The notes beneath the pieces are model-generated. The model searched no databases and was not told the DNA's origin. It saw only the letters and a list, made by a program, of their open reading frames with translations. The translations under genes were made by a program, and so were the position numbers. Below, piece after piece: positions 1-8,448 of a stretch of DNA of 64,000 nucleotides (positions within the stretch are counted from its first letter, which is position 1; each line of letters begins with the position of its first letter). This DNA comes from Carboxylicivirga sp964602515 (GTDB lineage: Bacteria; Bacteroidota; Bacteroidia; Bacteroidales; Marinilabiliaceae), in NCBI GenBank assembly GCA_964602515.1, contig CAZRRJ010000008.1:1-64000 (forward strand). Reading direction: 5' to 3'.

Positions 1-54
1 TAGAATGCCGGCCTGTCACGCCGGAGGTCGCGGGTTCGAGTCCCGTCCAGACCG
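1..54 (+). tRNA. tRNA-Asp(GTC), 5' end outside window
   Basis: Partial tRNA. The anticodon stem CCGGC/GCCGG (8-12 with 20-24) encloses the loop CTGTCAC, with anticodon GTC at 15-17. The T arm GCGGG-TTCGAGT-CCCGT spans 30-46. The 3' acceptor strand CCAGACC is at 47-53 with discriminator G at 54, as expected for tRNA-Asp. CCA is not encoded. The D arm and 5' acceptor strand lie before the window. Confidence 0.95.
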
Positions 55-55
55 C

Positions 56-92
56 AAAGAGGGAATTCATTCTTGGATTCCCTCTTTTTTTT
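56..92 (+). terminator. Rho-independent terminator after tRNA-Asp
   Basis: Perfect 11-bp stem (56-66 with 77-87), 10-nt loop, then an uninterrupted T run to position 92. It lies directly behind the tRNA. Confidence 0.85.
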
Positions 93-114
93 CAAAAATA
101 TTGTTGCACCTTAA

Positions 115-370
115 TTTGGACTACACACAAATTCTGGGTCAAGGCATAAATTTTACTTAGTCTGTAAAGAAAAAAAACTGACATCTGTTACACCTCTTAA
201 TTACTTTCTGAATTCTTTGATTTTCCGTATTAAACAATACAGCGGCCGCATTGGTGATTAAGCCATTAAAGTAGTTGATAATGGTATCATGATGCGTTTA
301 AAAAGTGCGCTGTATTGTAGCAAAAGCATTCAAACCTGTTTCTTCTATTTCATTAAACTAATGGGGCATC
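115..370 (-). pseudogene. Decayed ISL3/ISAon1-like transposase, C-terminal part
   Basis: Reading the minus strand from about 370 gives EETGLNAFATIQRTF, a stop, THHDTIINYFNGLITNAAA, then after a further frameshift YRLSKIYA. This follows the C-terminal pattern of IS204/ISL3-type DDE transposases (ESGFxxFxTIxxTIxxHxxTILNYFxxRxTNAxAE, ending in FRLxKIYA). At least two stops and one frameshift break the frame, so it is dead. The family assignment is from remembered motifs, not a search. Confidence 0.6.
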
Positions 371-724
371 TTACCTCTTAGGATATTTATTTGGCCAAAA
401 ACAACTTCTGGCTTGACAGGTCTTTTAATTTGGTGTTTTAAGTTTTGGCGTTATTAAGTATTTCCTTAGTCTTGTGTTTATAGTCCCTCCGTTAGGATAA
501 TATATTGCTCATATAGCTGCAAAGCAGGATTTTAGTAATATTCTCAGATGATAATCAGAACAGCCATCGTACTTGTAGCTCTTTACAATATCATCTATAC
601 CAAGTTCTTTTACGACTTGATAAACTATACAAGCAGGTGTATTTTGGGGGATAAACTCATTGAGACGGGAAAGAAAAAGTTCTGATTGACTTTGGGTATA
701 GAGCTTGAAATTGATTTGTTTCAT
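370..724 (-). pseudogene. Decayed IS1182-like transposase, internally deleted
   Basis: The open part (509-724, 71 codons, ATG start) matches the N-terminus of IS1182-family transposases. It has the hallmark order IP...ACIVYQVVKELGIDDIVKSYK, then YHLRILLKS (normally YHPRMLLK). Beyond the stop, the minus strand at 370-490 still shows YKHKTKEILNNAK and, after a frameshift, RPVKPEV-VFGQINILRG, which resembles the family C-terminus (VEPVFGQIKxNxxFxRF). The catalytic middle is missing, so this is an IS corpse. It abuts the ISL3-like relic, indicating nested or successive insertions beside the tRNA-Asp gene. Confidence 0.6.
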
Positions 725-792
725 GCTTTAAGATGTTAATATTAAGGATATAAACAAGTTAAAGCAAGGGGTAAGTTATTGGTTATTAATAG

Positions 793-832
793 AAAAAGAG
801 GGAGCTCATTTTTGAACCCCCTCTTATAGGTA
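793..832 (-). terminator. Terminator of the cold-shock gene
   Basis: On the minus strand an AAGAGGG...CCCTCTT hairpin with an A/T-rich loop is followed by a T-rich tail. It lies about 20 nt past the stop codon of the cold-shock gene. Confidence 0.65.
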
Positions 833-852
833 TTGTAAAAATATATCGTAAA

Positions 853-1041
853 TTATACTACTTTCACATTAACAGCATTTAAGCCTTTTTTACCTTCTTG
901 TAGATCGAATTCTACTTCATCACCTTCACGAATTTCGTCAATTAAGCCAGTTACATGAACAAAATGTTCTTTGCCATTTTCTTCAGTAATGAAACCAAAG
1001 CCTTTTGCGTCGTTGAAGAATTTTACGGTTCCTTTATTCAT
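853..1041 (-). CDS. Cold-shock domain protein (CspA family)
   Basis: A 62-residue single cold-shock domain, a five-stranded OB fold that binds single-stranded RNA/DNA. The RNP1 motif KGFGFI is at residues 13-18 and an RNP2-like HFVHV at 26-30; the opening GTVKFFN and closing AVNVKVV are typical. It is slightly shorter than E. coli CspA (70 residues), as is common in Bacteroidota. The protein is probably an RNA chaperone for cold or general growth transitions. It is monocistronic, with its own terminator and a candidate promoter upstream. Confidence 0.95.
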   Translation of the reverse strand: MNKGTVKFFNDAKGFGFITEENGKEHFVHVTGLIDEIREGDEVEFDLQEGKKGLNAVNVKVV

Positions 1042-1072
1042 TTTCTATTTATTGAAACTATTAATAATGGCG

Positions 1073-1080
1073 TAAAGGTA
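1073..1080 (-). promoter_or_regulatory. Candidate -7 element for the cold-shock gene
   Basis: The minus strand reads TACCTTTA, one base from the Bacteroidota TAnnTTTG element, about 32 nt upstream of the ATG. No clear TTTG was found 19 nt further upstream, so this is tentative. Confidence 0.3.
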
Positions 1081-1176
1081 ATCTAATATTCTTATTAAGC
1101 ATCTTTTAATTGAAATTTTATTTTAATAAGATGAATTAAATTTCAAAATTATGACATTTTTTTATAATTAGAGCTT

Positions 1177-3204
1177 TTACATATTTTCGTATTCATCTCT
1201 AATGCTTTTATTATTTTCATCAACATTTATCTCAACCCCCGAATTAGGTTGAGTTCTTAAAGGAGTTTGTTTCGTTTTAGTAAATTCTGGTTCTGATTCA
1301 TTTTTGATTTTTTTTGTCTTAAAAAATGCAATTGTATCCTTCATTTGAACCGCCTGTGATGATAATTCTTCAGCAGTTGAAGCCAGCTCTTCAGATGAGG
1401 CTGCGTTTTCTTGGGTAACATTAGCCAACTGTTGAACGCCGGAATTAACCTGAACTACTCCAGTATTTTGTTCTTTACTAGCTAGACTAATTTCTTCAAC
1501 AAGGCGTGCTGTTTCTTGTACTTCTGGTACCAATGCACTTAGCATTTTACTTGATTTATCGGCTACCTTAACGCTTGAGTTAGCTAAATTGGTTATTTCA
1601 CGGGCAGCTTTTTGAGTTTGTTCAGCAAGTTTTCTGACTTCGGTTGCTACAACAGCAAAGCCTTTGCCGTTTTCACCTGCTCGCGCGGCTTCCACAGCAG
1701 CATTTATAGCCAACAGATCGGTTTTATGTGATATTTCATTGATAATAAATATCTTTTCTGCAATCATTTTTATGGCCTCAGTTGATTTCTCTACAGCAAG
1801 TTGACCTTCATGGATTTCTGAAGAGGTACGTAGTGCTATTTCTTCAGTTCGTACCGCATTATCAGTATTTTGCGCTATACTGGCAGCCATTTCTTCTATT
1901 GATGCTGATATTTCTTCGCTCGAAGCAGCTTGTTCTGTTGAACCGGTAGATAATTGTTCAGATGCAATGCTAAGCTGGTTGCTAACACTTAAAAAATTAT
2001 CAGAAGCACTACTTATTTCTTCAATAATTGTTTTTAATCGATTAACCATTAATATTAAAGCATCATCTAACTCTCCTTCAAACTCCGATTCATCAATTGA
2101 ATCTAGTATAATTAAGTTCCCAGATGCAACTTCCTTAGCAACAAGAGCACTTTTTCGAAGTTTGTTAATCATCAATTGGATGTCTTTTAATAATTCTCCA
2201 ATTTCATCTTCAGTTTCTATTTTTACATTTTTAGAAAAGTCACCATGGGCAACTGCTTTTAATGCATTTTGCGCTGTTGCTAAAGCAGTTTGAATATTAT
2301 TTAATATCAGTATTAATAGTGTTGTTGTGAAGGCTAGAAAAATTACAATCAGAATGATAATGTTACGTATGGTACTATTGATGGCTTCTTCGCTTTTTGT
2401 TTCAATAATTGAAACAATTTCTTCGATATTTGGTTCGGTCTTATAAATTGTTGATCGTAGTTTACCTTTAATACCTAACTCTTCATTTAAGCCAATTTTT
2501 TCATCAATGTTTACTATGTTGTTAAAAGCTATAATATAGTTATTTAAGCGTGTAATAATAATGTCTTTTTTACTTTCAGATAATTGTTTGCTTTTTTTGA
2601 TCTGTTTTATAAACTTATCTACTTCTGAGTTCAGTTTGGTTTTGTAATTTATATCTTTTCGTAATAAATAGTCTTTTTCATGTTTGCGCAGAATTAATTG
2701 TCCTGCTGCTATAAATGAAGCATCGTTATAATTTTCCTCTAATGCTTTTACAGCATTACGCATTATTCCAATTTGGCCATAGTTCTTAAATCCTCTTTCT
2801 GTTAGTAATTTTACCATATTATCGAAGTGGATTTCGTATTGTGAAAAATCACTTTTAAGATCTTCAAGTTTGGTAATTAGATTGTTCTTTTGTACATGCC
2901 TGCTATCCTCTAATTCATCAATGGTTAGATGGTTTTGTTCCTTTATCTGGTGAAAGGTGTTCAGGTACTTACTTTGCTCTGTTTCAAAATAGTTCTCATT
3001 TACTAACTCTCTGAGTAAAAAATCTTTTTCAGCTTTCCTGAGTTTTAGCATGTTTTCTTGCACTTGCTTTGCTTTGCTTAAGTCAGCATGTAGTGTTTCA
3101 ATCTTATTAAAAGATAGGTAGGTCAAAGTGCCAATAATTAATAACACTAAAGTGATGACACCTGTAAGCCCTATTAGCTTTTGTCTAATTGTTATTTTTC
3201 TCAT
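1177..3204 (-). CDS. Methyl-accepting chemotaxis protein with HBM-type sensor
   Basis: A 675-residue inner-membrane receptor. TM1 is about residues 11-33 and TM2 about 279-303. The periplasmic region between them is helical and carries two copies of an LRKAEKDFLLR/LRKHEKDYLLR motif and GIKGKLR, the pattern of the helical bimodular (HBM) sensor of McpS-type receptors. A HAMP linker follows TM2. The cytoplasmic signalling domain has the hairpin tip (NAAVEAARAGENGKGFAVVA) that contacts CheA/CheW, flanked by methylation helices. Known HBM sensors bind organic acids, so the ligand may be similar here (inference). No che genes are nearby; it is a single orphan gene. Confidence 0.92.
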   Translation of the reverse strand: MRKITIRQKLIGLTGVITLVLLIIGTLTYLSFNKIETLHADLSKAKQVQENMLKLRKAEKDFLLRELVNENYFETEQSKYLNTFHQIKEQNHLTIDELEDSRHVQKNNLITKLEDLKSDFSQYEIHFDNMVKLLTERGFKNYGQIGIMRNAVKALEENYNDASFIAAGQLILRKHEKDYLLRKDINYKTKLNSEVDKFIKQIKKSKQLSESKKDIIITRLNNYIIAFNNIVNIDEKIGLNEELGIKGKLRSTIYKTEPNIEEIVSIIETKSEEAINSTIRNIIILIVIFLAFTTTLLILILNNIQTALATAQNALKAVAHGDFSKNVKIETEDEIGELLKDIQLMINKLRKSALVAKEVASGNLIILDSIDESEFEGELDDALILMVNRLKTIIEEISSASDNFLSVSNQLSIASEQLSTGSTEQAASSEEISASIEEMAASIAQNTDNAVRTEEIALRTSSEIHEGQLAVEKSTEAIKMIAEKIFIINEISHKTDLLAINAAVEAARAGENGKGFAVVATEVRKLAEQTQKAAREITNLANSSVKVADKSSKMLSALVPEVQETARLVEEISLASKEQNTGVVQVNSGVQQLANVTQENAASSEELASTAEELSSQAVQMKDTIAFFKTKKIKNESEPEFTKTKQTPLRTQPNSGVEINVDENNKSIRDEYENM

Positions 3205-3582
3205 TTCCCCTAAATTATTGAAAGTAGAACAGGTCTACTTAATGATTCCCGATAGCATTGTTAGTTATTTAAGCCTTAACGAGTCCATGTGCAATGATGT
3301 TACATTTTTTTTGCCTTTATTAAATGTAAATTGTGATATAAAACGAATTATAGGTATGAATTGCTTATATATAAAGAAGACATTAATAAATTGGCTAATT
3401 ATTTTTTAGGACACTACCTCACGTTGCTAAATTGTTATTGGAATTGTAGTGTTGTATAAAAGAGAAATTACCAAGTGTTAAAACTACTTGAAACAAACAG
3501 GTCTTAAATCGGTTATTTACAATATAGAAATTGAAAACAATGCACTTAAATCAATAATCGCTAATTTAAATTATTATTCCCT
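3205..3582. other. Divergent intergenic region between chemoreceptor and sucD
   Basis: 378 bp with both flanking genes reading outward, so it should hold both promoters. The only structure seen is a short perfect inverted repeat, AAGTAGA-ACAGG-TCTACTT (3222-3240), in the chemoreceptor leader about 20 nt before its ATG. No good TAnnTTTG element or conserved reading frame was found. Confidence 0.4.
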
Positions 3583-4455
3583 ATGAGCGTATTAGTTAAT
3601 AAAGACTCTAAAGTTATTATACAAGGATTTACTGGTAGTGAAGGCACTTTTCATGCTTCACAGATGATTGAGTATGGGACTCATGTTGTAGGAGGTGTAA
3701 CCCCTGGTAAAGGAGGTAGTGAGCATCTGAATCTACCTGTTTTTAATACAGTAGCTGATGCCGTTGCTGCAGTTGGGGCTGATGTCTCTGCTATCTTTGT
3801 ACCACCATCATTTGCTGCTGATGCTATAATGGAAGCTGCTGATGCAGGTGTAAAAGTTATTGTTACTATTACCGAAGGAATACCAACTTCTGATATGGTA
3901 AATGTAAAAGAATATTTAAAAGGACGCAGTGTGCGTTTAGTTGGTCCCAATTGTCCGGGAATAATAACACCTGGAGAAGCAAAAATTGGTATTATGCCAG
4001 GGTTTATTCATAAAAAGGGAACGATTGGTGTTGTAAGCAGATCAGGTACACTTACATATGAAGCTGTTGATCAGTTAACCAAACAAGGGCTTGGGCAAAG
4101 TACTTGTATTGGAATTGGAGGTGATCCAATAATCGGAACAACAACTAAGGAAGCTGTTGAACTGCTTATGAATGATCCGGAAACAGAAGGAATTATAATG
4201 ATAGGTGAGATTGGTGGTGGAATGGAAACAGAAGCTGCCCGTTGGATAAAAGAAAATGGAACAAAACCCGTAGTTGGTTTTATTGCGGGGCAAACAGCAC
4301 CTAAAGGAAGGAGAATGGGGCATGCTGGTGCTATCATTGGTGGTAAAGATGATACCGCTGAAGCTAAGATGGCGATTATGCGGGAGTGCGGACTAAAAGT
4401 TGTTGAATCACCTGCTGACCTGGGAGCAACAATGGTAAAAGCACTTAATAGATAG
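3583..4455 (+). CDS. sucD: Succinate--CoA ligase, alpha subunit
   Basis: 290 residues, the normal length. With SucC it interconverts succinyl-CoA and succinate, coupled to ATP or GTP. The CoA-binding Rossmann half holds the IQGFTGSEGTFH motif (13-24) and VGPNCPGIITPGE (120-132). The ligase half carries the phosphorylated histidine, H247, in GRRMGHAGAIIGG, preceded by GEIGGGMETEA (208-218). sucC is not adjacent; the gene stands alone with a hairpin after it. In fermentative Bacteroidota it serves the succinate/propionate branch or the TCA cycle. Confidence 0.96.
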   Translation: MSVLVNKDSKVIIQGFTGSEGTFHASQMIEYGTHVVGGVTPGKGGSEHLNLPVFNTVADAVAAVGADVSAIFVPPSFAADAIMEAADAGVKVIVTITEGIPTSDMVNVKEYLKGRSVRLVGPNCPGIITPGEAKIGIMPGFIHKKGTIGVVSRSGTLTYEAVDQLTKQGLGQSTCIGIGGDPIIGTTTKEAVELLMNDPETEGIIMIGEIGGGMETEAARWIKENGTKPVVGFIAGQTAPKGRRMGHAGAIIGGKDDTAEAKMAIMRECGLKVVESPADLGATMVKALNR

Positions 4456-4478
4456 CTCTGTCTTAAATAAAAATTACA

Positions 4479-4526
4479 ATAAAAGCAGTGAGAAGAATTA
4501 ATTTTATTCATTGCTTTTATTGTATA
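4479..4526 (+). terminator. Hairpin after sucD
   Basis: CAATAAAAGCAGTGA pairs with TCATTGCTTTTATTG (one mismatch) about 25 nt past the stop codon. It lacks a long T tract, so it may stabilise the mRNA end rather than act as a classical terminator. Confidence 0.5.
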
Positions 4527-4704
4527 GAATGATATAACGATTTCTAAGGAAATCATGTTAATATATAGATTATAAAAACGGGTACGTGAAGTAAAGTAAA
4601 CAGAGTGTTTTGAGCTCAAAGAGGATAACAGTATGGGATTAATAAGCGTTAGTTTTCATATACTCTAATTAATTGCAGGTTTATGAGCGGCTCTTTCAGT
4701 GAAG

Positions 4705-5045
4705 CTATAAATTTTTTTGTGTCAGGATAAATGAAATCTTGGTTATTATGGAATCCTGCGCTTTTACAATACTGTAAATTGTTCTTAGTATTTTATTGGA
4801 TACATTATTCATAATTAAGTAGTGAGTTTTCCTTTCAGCTTCTTTTTTTTGATAATACAAAACGATATTCCTGATTGTCTTTGATCGCAGATTTTATTCT
4901 CATATACAATAGAGCTTTCAGATTCTTGCTGGCAAATGGACTTGTTCTTGATTTACCTACCATTTTCCCTAAAGTATTTGGAAATGGACCTACCTTAGTA
5001 TATGAAAAAGCTTTTCTGACAGTATCAATGTTCTAAAAGTTTCCA
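4705..5045 (-). pseudogene. Decayed IS110-family transposase, C-terminal (Transposase_20) part
   Basis: Reading the minus strand from 5045 gives VGPFPNT-LGKMVGKSRTSPFA, then SKNLKALLYMRIKSAIKDNQ, KLKGKLTT, a stop, and MNNVSNKILRTIYSIVKAQ. This follows the IS110 C-terminal order: VAPFxxxSGxxxxGKxRxS, then KxLKxLLxMxAxSAIxxxxE, then NxxxNKLIxRxFAVxK. Stops and at least one frameshift interrupt it, and the N-terminal DEDD part is not recognisable upstream (5046-5368). It fills most of the 913-bp gap between sucD and fabG. Confidence 0.7.
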
Positions 5046-5368
5046 GTTCTCTATAGTGGATCCATATATTAACGATGTTTAAAATAAAACCAACTTAATT
5101 AAAGCCGTTTATGCCTTAATCATTTTATGGGTAAAAGGGAAGCTTTCCAATAAAAATTATATTCAATAAGAATCATTCTATTATCTCATTTTTCAAAAAA
5201 AATGGTAAAAAGCTGATAATTGTTCTATTTTTGTGCCGTTGTTTGAGCATCAGATGTATTTGAATATTTTGTTGAATTAGTCTGAATTAGTGAAACACAG
5301 AATTTATTGTAACATATGGAGTGGTCATTGAAAACTTCTCTATTTGAACTTATAAATAATTTAAAATT

Positions 5369-6115
5369 ATGAAGTTACTAGAAGGAAAAGTAGCCATTGT
5401 AACTGGTGCCGCACGAGGTATTGGAAAATCAATTGCAATGCGATTTGCACAAGAAGGTTGTAACGTTGCATTTACTGACTTGGTTATTAACGAAGCAGCA
5501 CAGGAAACTCAAAGAGAGCTTGAAGCACTTGGTGTTAAAGCTAAAGGGTATGCTTCTGACGCAAGTAATTTTGAAGATACGCAGAAAGTAGTTGCTGAAA
5601 TAGTTAATGATTTTGGTGCTGTTGATGTACTAATAAATAATGCAGGTATTACTAAAGATACTCTATTAATGCGTATGACAGAGGATCAATGGGATGCTGT
5701 TATTAATGTTAATCTTAAATCTGTTTTTAACTTTACAAAAGCAGTTCAGCCTACAATGTTGCGTCAGCGTTCTGGTTCAATTGTAAATATGAGCTCTGTT
5801 GTTGGTGTAAGTGGAAATGCTGGTCAGGCTAATTATGCAGCTTCAAAAGCAGGTATGATTGGTTTTACAAAATCAATGGCAAAAGAGTTGGGCTCACGTG
5901 GTATTCGTAGTAATGCTATTGCTCCAGGTTTCATTATTACTGAAATGACTGGTAAATTATCTGATGAAGTAAAAAAAGATTGGGAAAGTAGAATTCCATT
6001 AAAAAGAGGTGGTACACCTGAGGATGTTGCTAATATCTGTGTATTCTTAGGTTCTGACTTATCATCTTATGTTAGTGGACAGACAATTCATGTTTGTGGT
6101 GGTATGAATATGTAA
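5369..6115 (+). CDS. fabG: 3-oxoacyl-[acyl-carrier-protein] reductase
   Basis: A 248-residue short-chain dehydrogenase that reduces 3-oxoacyl-ACP with NADPH in type II fatty acid synthesis. The nucleotide-binding TGAARGIG is at 12-19 and NNAG at 90-93. The catalytic set is present: S143 in SSVVG, Y156 and K160 in YAASK, with N115 in NVNL. The C-terminus (YVSGQTIHVCGGMNM) is typical of FabG. It stands apart from other fab genes, so another 3-hydroxyacyl or alcohol substrate cannot be ruled out, but length and motifs favour FabG. Confidence 0.93.
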   Translation: MKLLEGKVAIVTGAARGIGKSIAMRFAQEGCNVAFTDLVINEAAQETQRELEALGVKAKGYASDASNFEDTQKVVAEIVNDFGAVDVLINNAGITKDTLLMRMTEDQWDAVINVNLKSVFNFTKAVQPTMLRQRSGSIVNMSSVVGVSGNAGQANYAASKAGMIGFTKSMAKELGSRGIRSNAIAPGFIITEMTGKLSDEVKKDWESRIPLKRGGTPEDVANICVFLGSDLSSYVSGQTIHVCGGMNM

Positions 6116-6137
6116 GAATTGAAATATTTATATGTGG

Positions 6138-6167
6138 AAAGGGCGGTTTTTTTACCGCCCTTTTTTA
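6138..6167 (+). terminator. Terminator of fabG
   Basis: AAAGGGCGG (6138-6146) pairs with CCGCCCTTT (6155-6163) around an 8-nt loop, followed by a T run, 22 nt after the stop codon. Confidence 0.9.
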
Positions 6168-6230
6168 TTTTTATATCATTCATAAATACAAATGGTATTA
6201 TAATTGTAAATAAATGTTAAAAAAAGAGAA

Positions 6231-7394
6231 ATGAGAAATTTTACATACGAAGCAGCAACACGTGCTTTATTTGGTAAAAATAGAATTGCAGAAATAGGCA
6301 TAGAGGTAAAAAAATACGGATCAAAAATATTATTAGCTTATGGCGGCGGCTCCATTAAAAAGAATGGCCTTTACAGTCAACTTATCGAAGTTTTAAAAGA
6401 CAGTCAAATAGAATATGTTGAGTTAACAGGAATACAGCCAAATCCGCGGATAGAAAGTGTGCGGGAAGGAGTTAAGCTTTGTCGTGAAAATGATGTGAAG
6501 TTTATTCTGGGTGTTGGGGGTGGAAGTGTAATAGACTGTATAAAAGCTATTGCTATTGGCGTAAGTTACGAGGGGGATACTTGGGATTTTTTTGTTCAAA
6601 AAGCAAAAATTGAACAAGCGTTACCAATTGGTACAATCTTAACTTTGGCTGCTACAGGAAGTGAAATGAATGGCAATACTGTAATATCCAACGAAGCAAC
6701 GCTTGAAAAACGTGCAACTGGTGATGACCTTCTTCGCCCTAAATTTTCAGTACTTGATCCTACGTATACCTTTACGGTTGATAAATGGCAGTCAGCAGCT
6801 GGTGTTGTGGATGTTATGAGTCATATCTTTGAACAGTATTTTACTAATGATAAAGGAACATTTGTACAAGATGCTATAGCTGAAGGAATTTTAAAAACCT
6901 GTATACATTATGGTCCTGTTATACTAGAAAAACCTGGGAACTATGAAGCACGCGCCAATATAATGTGGGCATCAAGTCTTGCACTGAATGGCTTAACCGG
7001 AACAGGTAAGTTGTTTGGCGATTGGGCTACTCATGGTATAGAACATGAAGTGAGTGCCATATATGATTTAACACATGGAGCCGGATTGGCCATCTTATTT
7101 CCGGTATGGATGGAGTATGTGTTGAGTGAAAAAACAGCAGCTAAGCTGGCTCAATACAGCCGTAATGTGTGGGAAATAAATATTGAAGACGATATGCTGG
7201 CAGCCAAAGAAGGTATAAATAAAACACGTACTTTTTTTAATCGGTTGGGAATGCCGGCAACACTTAAAGAAGTAAATATACCGGGTGATAAAATTAATGA
7301 CATGGCAAAAGGTGCCTGTGCTTTTGGTTCGATTGGAATGTTTAAGAAGCTGGGGCTTGAAGATGTGAAAGAGATATTGCAAAAAGCGTTGTAA
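6231..7394 (+). CDS. Iron-containing alcohol dehydrogenase (YqhD/BdhA type)
   Basis: 387 residues, group III alcohol dehydrogenase. It reduces aldehydes such as butyraldehyde to alcohols with NAD(P)H. The nucleotide-binding GGGS clusters (YGGGSIKKNG near residue 38, GVGGGSVIDC near 97) are present. The metal site follows the family pattern: an Asp and His in DVMSHIFEQ, then two His in HGIEHEVSAIYDLTHG. Given the butyrate genes 8-12 kb downstream, a butanol-dehydrogenase-like role is plausible but inferred. It is the first gene of a tightly spaced run; the next start is 10 nt after its stop. Confidence 0.9.
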   Translation: MRNFTYEAATRALFGKNRIAEIGIEVKKYGSKILLAYGGGSIKKNGLYSQLIEVLKDSQIEYVELTGIQPNPRIESVREGVKLCRENDVKFILGVGGGSVIDCIKAIAIGVSYEGDTWDFFVQKAKIEQALPIGTILTLAATGSEMNGNTVISNEATLEKRATGDDLLRPKFSVLDPTYTFTVDKWQSAAGVVDVMSHIFEQYFTNDKGTFVQDAIAEGILKTCIHYGPVILEKPGNYEARANIMWASSLALNGLTGTGKLFGDWATHGIEHEVSAIYDLTHGAGLAILFPVWMEYVLSEKTAAKLAQYSRNVWEINIEDDMLAAKEGINKTRTFFNRLGMPATLKEVNIPGDKINDMAKGACAFGSIGMFKKLGLEDVKEILQKAL

Positions 7395-7404
7395 ATTTGC
7401 TTAA

Positions 7405-8448
7405 ATGAAACGATATTATACGTTCCCCCTGTTTGTATTATTATTTGTTATCTCCTGTAAATCGTATGAAGAGATGCATTATGATGTACTTTGTCCGGCA
7501 GAGTATTCGGTATCCCCTGAGATAAAATCCATCGTAATTATTGACAATAGTTATCCATTTAATGCGAATGATGCGCACATTGCGTATGTGGATGGGGATA
7601 AGGTGCACCTAGATACTGTAAGGGTTGATACGTTTACAAGTGTAATTATTTCAAATCTTAAACAAGAGCTTGAGTTACGTCAGTTTTTTGATACCGTATA
7701 TTTGGATACACTTCAATATAATACACTGAAAGAAGGTAGTCTGTTTAAAGTATTTAAACCATCAGAAATAACCTCCATTTGTGATAAATTTAATGTAGAT
7801 GCCGTACTGTCGCTTGAAGGTGCGCAATATAGTACAGAAATTATAGCACAAGATATGGGCGAAGAATATTTTTCAACGATGGATGTTAGTAGTTTGCTAT
7901 TTTGGCGAATGTATGATAGATATGGTGATAAGCCTATTTATAAAACAGCTCAGGCTGATACTATTTTTTGGAGTGGAGTAGGTGTGGATATTAACCATTC
8001 AGTAAGTTCATTTCCAGCTATACAAAGTGCAATACTTGAATTGGGCGAATATATGGGAGTCTCTTTTGCAGATAAGATAGTACCATATTGGGAGCCTGTT
8101 AATCGCAGGCTGTATAAATCAGGAAACCCATATTTTGTGAGTGCAGCCGAATGGTTGGGTAAAAATAATCGTTATGAAGCCGAAAAGCTTTGGGGGTATA
8201 TTTACGAAAAAGGAACAGATAAAAACAAGTGCAGAGCAGCTAATAATATTGCTGTATCAATGGAGGTACGTGGAGAACTGCAAAAAGCAATGGAATGGGC
8301 ATATAAGAGCTATCTGGTTTGTGAAGCATCAGGATCTTTAACTAATGGAGAAGATAAAAGAGTTGCAAAACAATTGTATATGGATCTGGTACAACGTTAT
8401 CGTGATGAGAAAAAACTGGAAAAACAAGTAGGAGGAGCTAATGAATAA
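7405..8448 (+). CDS. DUF6340 family lipoprotein
   Basis: 347 residues with a lipoprotein signal peptide; the lipobox FVISC puts the lipidated cysteine at residue 18. The body matches the Bacteroidota DUF6340 pattern (IKSIVIIDNSYPF, then FNVDAVLSLEGAQY). The C-terminal quarter (roughly 240-320) is helical and TPR-like (AAEWLGKNNRYEAEKLW, then NNIAVSMEVRGELQKA). It is probably an envelope lipoprotein of unknown function. Its end overlaps the start of the PBP4 gene by 8 nt, so the two are translationally coupled, suggesting a cell-envelope role. Confidence 0.8.
   Translation: MKRYYTFPLFVLLFVISCKSYEEMHYDVLCPAEYSVSPEIKSIVIIDNSYPFNANDAHIAYVDGDKVHLDTVRVDTFTSVIISNLKQELELRQFFDTVYLDTLQYNTLKEGSLFKVFKPSEITSICDKFNVDAVLSLEGAQYSTEIIAQDMGEEYFSTMDVSSLLFWRMYDRYGDKPIYKTAQADTIFWSGVGVDINHSVSSFPAIQSAILELGEYMGVSFADKIVPYWEPVNRRLYKSGNPYFVSAAEWLGKNNRYEAEKLWGYIYEKGTDKNKCRAANNIAVSMEVRGELQKAMEWAYKSYLVCEASGSLTNGEDKRVAKQLYMDLVQRYRDEKKLEKQVGGANE

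Noticed and set aside
4071..4619. Long minus-strand frame opposite the end of sucD
   Set aside because: It lies antisense to a strongly conserved gene; its composition is a codon shadow and it has no family features.
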